In this document: piece after piece, positions 59,453-64,000 of the stretch | Numbering within the stretch: the stretch's first letter is position 1 | Layout of the letters: every line of letters begins with the position of its first letter | NCBI RefSeq assembly: GCF_018417535.1 | Contig: NZ_CP070977.1 | Coordinates: 2,356,001 to 2,420,000, forward strand | DNA: 64,000 nucleotides | Source: Burkholderia pyrrocinia | GTDB lineage: Bacteria; Pseudomonadota; Gammaproteobacteria; Burkholderiales; Burkholderiaceae | Reading direction: 5' to 3' | Translations under genes and position numbers: made by a program | The notes under the pieces: generated by a model | What the model saw: the letters and a program-made list of their open reading frames with translations, nothing else | Told to the model about the DNA's origin: nothing | The model's database searches: none

Positions 59453-59700
59453 CAGGAGATTGACTGGAAAAAATTATTTCCTCTTTAAAATCAGTCACTT
59501 GAACCCAACCCAGGCGAGCGGAAATAGCTCGCCTCTAGAGTAAAACCCCTAAAAACAGCAAGAAAATTGCCGTTCGGCACGCTGTTGCGCGCCGTGCGCG
59601 CGGCTCCGGCGTTACACGTCGTGCACCGCATCAGCCGACCGAAGCACTGCGGGCTACAATGCCGGATCGAATCCGAATCAGGCAACGCTGGAGTACAAGC
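59453..59700. other. AT-rich non-coding stretch upstream of the OsmC-like gene
   Basis: No gene is evident. A perfect hairpin AGGCGAGC GGAAATA GCTCGCCT lies at 59512-59534 without a T-run, and TGACTG / CAGTCA are inverted at 59461 and 59492. TACAAT at 59655-59660 is the likely -10 for the OsmC-like gene (leader about 34 bases). Confidence 0.5.
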
Positions 59701-60123
59701 ATGGAATGCAAAGTAAGCTGGATGGGTCAGGACGGCATGGCGTTTTCCGCCCAGACCGGAAGCGGGCATCTCGTCACGATGGACGGCGCGCCCGAAGGCG
59801 GCGGCCATAACCTCGCGCCGCGCCCGATGGAAATGGTGCTGCTCGGCACCGGCGGCTGCACGGCCTATGACGTCGTGCTGATCCTGAAGAAGAGCCGCCA
59901 GGAAGTCACCGGCTGCTCGGTCACGCTGAAGGCCGAGCGCGCGAGCGAAGACCCGAAGGTGTTCACGAAGGTGCACTTCCACTTCACCGTTACCGGCCGC
60001 AACCTGAACCCGGCCACGGTCGAGCGCGCGATCAACCTGTCGCACGACAAGTACTGCTCCGCGTCGATCATGATCGCGAAGACGGCCGAACTCACGCATT
60101 CGTTCGACATCGTCGCCGCCTGA
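59701..60123 (+). CDS. OsmC family peroxiredoxin-like protein
   Basis: The 140-residue protein has the OsmC fold with the redox cysteines in LLGTGGCTAYDVVLIL and LSHDKYCSASIMIAK (about residues 59 and 119). OsmC/Ohr proteins reduce organic hydroperoxides; this one belongs to the shorter YhfA-like group and its substrate is unknown. The terminator just after it marks a single-gene unit. Confidence 0.92.
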   Translation: MECKVSWMGQDGMAFSAQTGSGHLVTMDGAPEGGGHNLAPRPMEMVLLGTGGCTAYDVVLILKKSRQEVTGCSVTLKAERASEDPKVFTKVHFHFTVTGRNLNPATVERAINLSHDKYCSASIMIAKTAELTHSFDIVAA

Positions 60124-60141
60124 GCGCACGGCGCGCGCAGG

Positions 60142-60184
60142 AAAAAAGGGCCGGCGCTCCGCCAGGAGACGCCGGCCCTTTCGC
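60142..60184. terminator. Bidirectional terminator between the OsmC-like gene and rnpB
   Basis: AGGGCCGGCG ... CGCCGGCCCT is a 10-base stem with A6 on the left and TTTCG on the right. It should stop the OsmC gene (+) and rnpB (-). Confidence 0.8.
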
Positions 60185-60192
60185 ATTCGAAT

Positions 60193-60605
<413 letters not shown>

Positions 60606-60612
60606 GACGCGC

Positions 60613-60618
60613 ATTCTA
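60613..60618 (-). promoter_or_regulatory. Candidate -10 of rnpB overlapping the DUF3025 stop codon
   Basis: TAGAAT (60618-60613) ends 7 bases before the rnpB 5' end. Its first three bases are the TAG stop of the upstream DUF3025 gene. The -35 is weak. Confidence 0.55.
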
Positions 60619-61578
60619 GCACTGCGCGCCGCCGCCGGCTGTGCGCGTGCGGCGGCCGCTGCGAAATACCGCCGGATCGTCGTAGAACGCGGCGTCGGCA
60701 TTCGCGTCGCACCAGCCCGGCACGCCGAGCACCGGCAGCGGCGAGAAATCGCGGCTCGTCAACTCGCGCGTCGCAAGTTCGGCGGCGACACGCGCATCGA
60801 CATGCGCGATGCGTTGCGCGTCGGGCCACGAAAAATAGTCGGCGCTCACTTCGACGATCCACGTGTGCGCGGTGCAGGACTTGTAAGGCGCGACGAGCTT
60901 CTCGAGCAGCGCATGGCCGACGAGCCGCGCTTCGCAGCGCGTGCCCCACGCAGCGCGCGCGGCGACCAGCAGCCGCGGCCAGTCGAAGCCGCGCAGTGCA
61001 TCGGCGAGCGCACGGTCGGCGGTCATGAACAGCGCGGCATTCTCGTCGAACAGCGTGAGCGCATCGCGCAGCGTGCCGCGCACGGGCCCGACGCCGCCCG
61101 CCGCGTCGATCGCGGCGGCCTGGCGCGCGTTCAACGCGGCCTTGATGCGCGGATACGCGAACCAGACGAGCGCATTGAAGAAGTCGTGAAGATTGTGGCG
61201 AGTCGGCACGCCGCCGGTGTCGGCGATATGGGCCTCATACGCGACACCGGGCCGCAGCTCGGCCTGCGGCACGAACCGCAGCGGCCTGCCGCGACCGCTG
61301 ACGCGCCCGCCGTCACGCAATGCGCCGTTCAGCGCGTCGCGCAGCGCGGCATCGCCCGCCCGTGCGGCCGCCTGCGCGGCGCGACCCGGCTCTGCGTACT
61401 GCGCAAGCCACGGCGCGGACCAGTCGATCCGCGCGAAATCCGCCGACCCGCTGCCGGCCGCGTGGCCGGCTTCGCGCGGCGGCGCGCCGGTTACGCGAGT
61501 TTCCAGCCGATCGTCTCGCCGCCGCGCAGCGGCACGACCGGCGTGTCGCCCGCGAAGATCTCGTGCGGCAGTTCCCAC
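60616..61578 (-). CDS. DUF3025 domain-containing protein
   Basis: The product (about 320 residues if started at GTG 61578) carries the DUF3025 signature [38 protein letters not shown] with HNLHDFFN, and [17 protein letters not shown]. Function is unknown. It overlaps the end of pyrC. No ATG, GTG or TTG occurs in frame between 61575 and the conserved region, so the true start is uncertain: GTG 61578 overlaps pyrC by 88 bases, and a CTG at 61506 would give 296 residues. The stop doubles as part of the rnpB -10. Confidence 0.8.
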   Translation of the reverse strand: MGTAARDLRGRHAGRAAARRRDDRLETRVTGAPPREAGHAAGSGSADFARIDWSAPWLAQYAEPGRAAQAAARAGDAALRDALNGALRDGGRVSGRGRPLRFVPQAELRPGVAYEAHIADTGGVPTRHNLHDFFNALVWFAYPRIKAALNARQAAAIDAAGGVGPVRGTLRDALTLFDENAALFMTADRALADALRGFDWPRLLVAARAAWGTRCEARLVGHALLEKLVAPYKSCTAHTWIVEVSADYFSWPDAQRIAHVDARVAAELATRELTSRDFSPLPVLGVPGWCDANADAAFYDDPAVFRSGRRTRTAGGGAQC

Positions 61579-62555
61579 GCCTCGCGGCGCAGCGTGACCG
61601 TCTCGGCGCTGCGCGGCAGCCCGTAGAAATCGGCGCCGAAGAAGCTCGCGAAGCCTTCCAGCTTGTCGAGCGCGCCGGCGTGGTCGAACGCTTCCGCATA
61701 CAGTTCGAGCGCATGCAGCGCCGTGTAGCAGCCTGCGCAGCCGCACGCGGTTTCCTTCGCGTCGCGCGCATGCGGCGCACTGTCGGTACCGAGGAAGAAG
61801 CGCGGGTTGCCCGACGTCGCGGCCTCGACCAGCGCGACGCGATGCGTCTCGCGCTTCAGCACCGGCAGGCAGTAGTAATGCGGGCGAATTCCGCCGACGA
61901 ACAGCGCGTTGCGGTTGTACAGCAGGTGATGCGCGGTGATCGTCGCGCCGAGCAGGCCCGGCGCCGCGTCGGCGTCGCGCACGTAGTCGGCAGCATCCTT
62001 CGTCGTGATGTGCTCGAACACGACCTTCAGGCCCGGGAAATCGCGGCGCAGCGGCGTCATCACGCGGTCGATGAAGACCTTCTCGCGGTCGAACAGGTCG
62101 ATCGACGCATCGGTCACCTCGCCGTGCACGAGCAGCGGCATGCCGGTTTCCTGCATCGCCTCGAGCGTCTTCGCGCATTTCGCGAGATCGGTGACACCGT
62201 GGTCGGAATTCGTCGTTGCGCCTGCCGGATACAGCTTCACGCCGTGCACGAAGCCGCTTTCGCGCGCGCGGCGGATCTCGTCGGGCGGCGTGTTGTCGGT
62301 CAGGTACAGCGTCATCAGCGGTTCGAACGCCATCCCGGCCGGCAGCGCGGCGAGGATACGCTCGCGATAGCCCTGCGCCTGTGCGGTGGTCGTGACCGGC
62401 GGCTTCAGGTTCGGCATGACGATCGCGCGGCCGAACTGGCGCGCGGTGTGCGGCAGCACGGCGGCCAGCATGTCGCCGTCTCGCAGGTGCAGGTGCCAGT
62501 CGTCGGGACGGGCGAGCGAAAGCGTCGCCGGGGAGGAAGCGTTCGAGGCAGTCAT
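61491..62555 (-). CDS. pyrC: Dihydroorotase (PyrC, class II)
   Basis: PyrC closes carbamoyl-aspartate to dihydroorotate in pyrimidine synthesis. The 354-residue protein has zinc ligands in [13 protein letters not shown], the carboxylated lysine region [37 protein letters not shown], and the catalytic Asp in [15 protein letters not shown] start at [20 protein letters not shown]; upstream ATGs add unsupported residues. A DUF3025 gene follows with overlap. Confidence 0.95.
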   Translation of the reverse strand: MTASNASSPATLSLARPDDWHLHLRDGDMLAAVLPHTARQFGRAIVMPNLKPPVTTTAQAQGYRERILAALPAGMAFEPLMTLYLTDNTPPDEIRRARESGFVHGVKLYPAGATTNSDHGVTDLAKCAKTLEAMQETGMPLLVHGEVTDASIDLFDREKVFIDRVMTPLRRDFPGLKVVFEHITTKDAADYVRDADAAPGLLGATITAHHLLYNRNALFVGGIRPHYYCLPVLKRETHRVALVEAATSGNPRFFLGTDSAPHARDAKETACGCAGCYTALHALELYAEAFDHAGALDKLEGFASFFGADFYGLPRSAETVTLRREAWELPHEIFAGDTPVVPLRGGETIGWKLA

Positions 62556-62769
62556 AGGAGGCGTCGTGAGGAACGGGCCGGCCATCGGCGGGGCCGGAAC
62601 GCGCGTGCGCGGTCCGACTGACGGCAAACCGCAACACGAGGCCTCCGGTCAGCGGAATCCGCTTTTTACCGCTCAGGGCTCGGTGATATGCTAGAAGCCG
62701 CATTGTACCGGGGTTCGCCCGGTTCGTTACCCCGTCGTTACCCCGCTTCAGCCTGCCGCCCCAAGTAAA

Positions 62770-63681
62770 ATGTGCCAACTCCTAGGAATGAACTGCGCCG
62801 CGCCGACGGACGTCACATTCTCCTTCACAGGTTTCGCGGCCCGGGGCGGGCTCACCGATCACCATGCCGACGGCTGGGGCATCGCCTTCTTCGAAGACAA
62901 GGCCTGCCGCCTGTTCATCGATCACCAGGCATCGGCCACCTCGCCGATCGCCGAGATGGTGAAGCGCTACCCGATCAAGTCCAAGAACACGATCGCGCAC
63001 ATCCGCAAGGCGACGCAAGGCCACATCCTGCTCGAGAACAGCCATCCGTTCATGCGCGAGCTGTGGGGCCGGCACTGGATCTTCGCGCATAACGGCGACC
63101 TGCAGGACTATGCGCCGAACATGGACGGCAGCGTCTACCACCCGGTCGGCACGACCGACAGCGAACAGGCGTTCTGCGTGCTGATGCAGGGGCTGCGCGA
63201 GGCATTTCCCGGTGCGCAGCCGCCGCTGCCCGAACTGTTCGAGCGCGTCGGCGAGCTGACGCGCGGCATCACCGATCACGGCGTGTTCAACTTCCTGATG
63301 TCGAACGGCCAGGCGCTCTTCGCGCACTGCTCGACGCGGCTGCACTATCTCGTGCGGCGCTGGCCGTTCTCGACCGCGCATCTCGTCGACGAGGACCTGT
63401 CGATCGACTTCGCGAAATACACGACGCCCGAGGATCGCGTCGCGGTGATCGCGACGCAGCCGCTCACCGACAACGAGGTCTGGACCGCGTTCGAGCCGGG
63501 CGAGCTGATCATGTTCCAGTGCGGCGACGTCGCCGCACGGATGCAGATCCCGGTGCCCGAGCGCGTGCTCGAGAAGCTGCGCAATCCGGCGCTCGACGCG
63601 TCGGCCTCGGCGCCGCGCGCTGCTCGCGAAGCGCTCGCCACCGCCGCCGACGTCGATTCCGACGACGCGATCGACTTCTGA
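62770..63681 (+). CDS. Class II glutamine amidotransferase (YafJ-like)
   Basis: The 303-residue protein begins MCQLLGMNCAAPTDVTFSFT with the nucleophile Cys2 exposed once Met is removed. HHADGWGIAFFEDKACR, HIRKATQGHILLENSHPFMR and IFAHNGDLQDY form the Ntn-hydrolase glutaminase pocket. No synthetase domain follows, so it is a stand-alone glutaminase-type protein of the YafJ group; the acceptor is unknown. Confidence 0.9.
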   Translation: MCQLLGMNCAAPTDVTFSFTGFAARGGLTDHHADGWGIAFFEDKACRLFIDHQASATSPIAEMVKRYPIKSKNTIAHIRKATQGHILLENSHPFMRELWGRHWIFAHNGDLQDYAPNMDGSVYHPVGTTDSEQAFCVLMQGLREAFPGAQPPLPELFERVGELTRGITDHGVFNFLMSNGQALFAHCSTRLHYLVRRWPFSTAHLVDEDLSIDFAKYTTPEDRVAVIATQPLTDNEVWTAFEPGELIMFQCGDVAARMQIPVPERVLEKLRNPALDASASAPRAAREALATAADVDSDDAIDF

Positions 63682-64000
63682 GCGCGGCGCGCCGGCGCAC
63701 TTCCCGCTTTCCATTTCCCGCACGGCAAGGCCGTCGCCCGCAGCGTTCGATCGTCGCGGGCGATTTCGTGCGCACGCGATGCGACGATTTTCATTGCCGG
63801 AGTAAATCGCTTGCCGCTGCCGCATGCCGATTCCGTTTCATCCGGGCCACATTCCGGCATTTCGAATCGACATCACACAACATTCGCTTGATTTTATTAA
63901 TTTCCAAGCGAAAATAATTCAAATCCGAAACAAATAAACCAGACAATCCGGAGCATATATAATCCGGAAACCGCATTATAACGCACCACCCCGATGCAAA
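63682..64000. other. AT-rich intergenic region at the window end with inverted repeat and promoter-like boxes
   Basis: After about 63800 the sequence turns AT-rich. TTCGCTTG / CAAGCGAA form an inverted repeat (63883-63912, 14-base spacer). AATCCGGA occurs twice around TATAAT (63958-63963), and TATAAC follows near 63977. These look like control sequences of a gene beyond the window. A 61-codon minus-strand frame over this area has no ribosome binding site or family and is not called. Confidence 0.45.

Noticed and set aside
63791..63976. A 61-codon minus-strand ORF in the AT-rich tail
   Set aside because: No ribosome binding site and no recognisable family; it covers repeats and promoter-like sequences.

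Overview
The window is GC-rich (high G/C third positions) chromosomal DNA whose gene content and order match chromosome 1 of a Burkholderia, most likely the B. cepacia complex. That assignment rests on recognised gene neighbourhoods (recG-oxyR-katG-dps-ubiA, queA-tgt-yajC-secDF, dusB-fis-purH, ruvCAB, rplM-rpsI-erpA) and not on a database search. Almost everything is vertically inherited core genome. I see no prophage, insertion sequence, CRISPR array, rRNA or tRNA gene.

Layout. 1-2.9 kb: tail of glcF, then yggS and proC (+), facing ubiA (-). 3.2-11.5 kb, minus strand: the oxidative-stress locus recG - oxyR - (two tiny ORFs) - katG - 54-aa membrane protein - broken dps, with a patatin-like phospholipase gene lying between the two dps remnants. 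11.6-19.5 kb: queA, tgt, yajC, secD, secF and an S41 protease (+). 19.6-22.8 kb (-): MHS-family transporter and a cytochrome b561 / yceI / yceI operon, divergent from the four-gene pqi envelope lipid-transport operon (23.1-26.7 kb, +). 27-40 kb: a large membrane protein of the so-called site-specific recombinase family, an rlmL-like rRNA methylase, an ArsR/AHSA1 pair, a glyoxalase-like/WYL pair, a nitrilase with a divergent LysR regulator, the pntAa-pntAb-pntB transhydrogenase, nudJ and mnmA. 40-49 kb: a membrane-anchored glutamate-synthase-like FMN protein, a GST, pepP-ubiH, dusB-fis and purH. 48.7-57.6 kb: ruvC, ruvA, ruvB, a DUF2236 protein, a ParB/Srx-fold lipoprotein, tyrS-dtd-phosphatase (-), anmK and erpA. 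57.8-64 kb: rplM-rpsI, a DUF1090 protein, an apparent small RNA, an OsmC-like protein, the RNase P RNA, a DUF3025 gene, pyrC and a class II glutamine amidotransferase.

Functional themes. Redox defence recurs: OxyR/KatG, the superoxide- and quinone-linked cytochrome b561/YceI operon beside the paraquat-inducible pqi genes, PntAB for NADPH, OsmC and ErpA. Translation and RNA maintenance genes (queA, tgt, mnmA, dusB, rlmL-like, tyrS, dtd, rplM, rpsI, rnpB) are also concentrated here.

Most noteworthy: (1) a promoter-to-terminator unit of about 91 nt at 59284-59410 (-) that reads as a small RNA showing a CUCCUCCUAU anti-Shine-Dalgarno loop, with a dyad directly upstream of its -35; (2) a dps gene inactivated and split around a patatin gene inside the oxyR-katG-dps locus; (3) two short ORFs with strong ribosome binding sites in the long katG leader and a 54-aa membrane protein just after katG; (4) an ArsR operator sitting inside its own promoter; (5) a lipoprotein carrying a ParB/sulfiredoxin-like domain.
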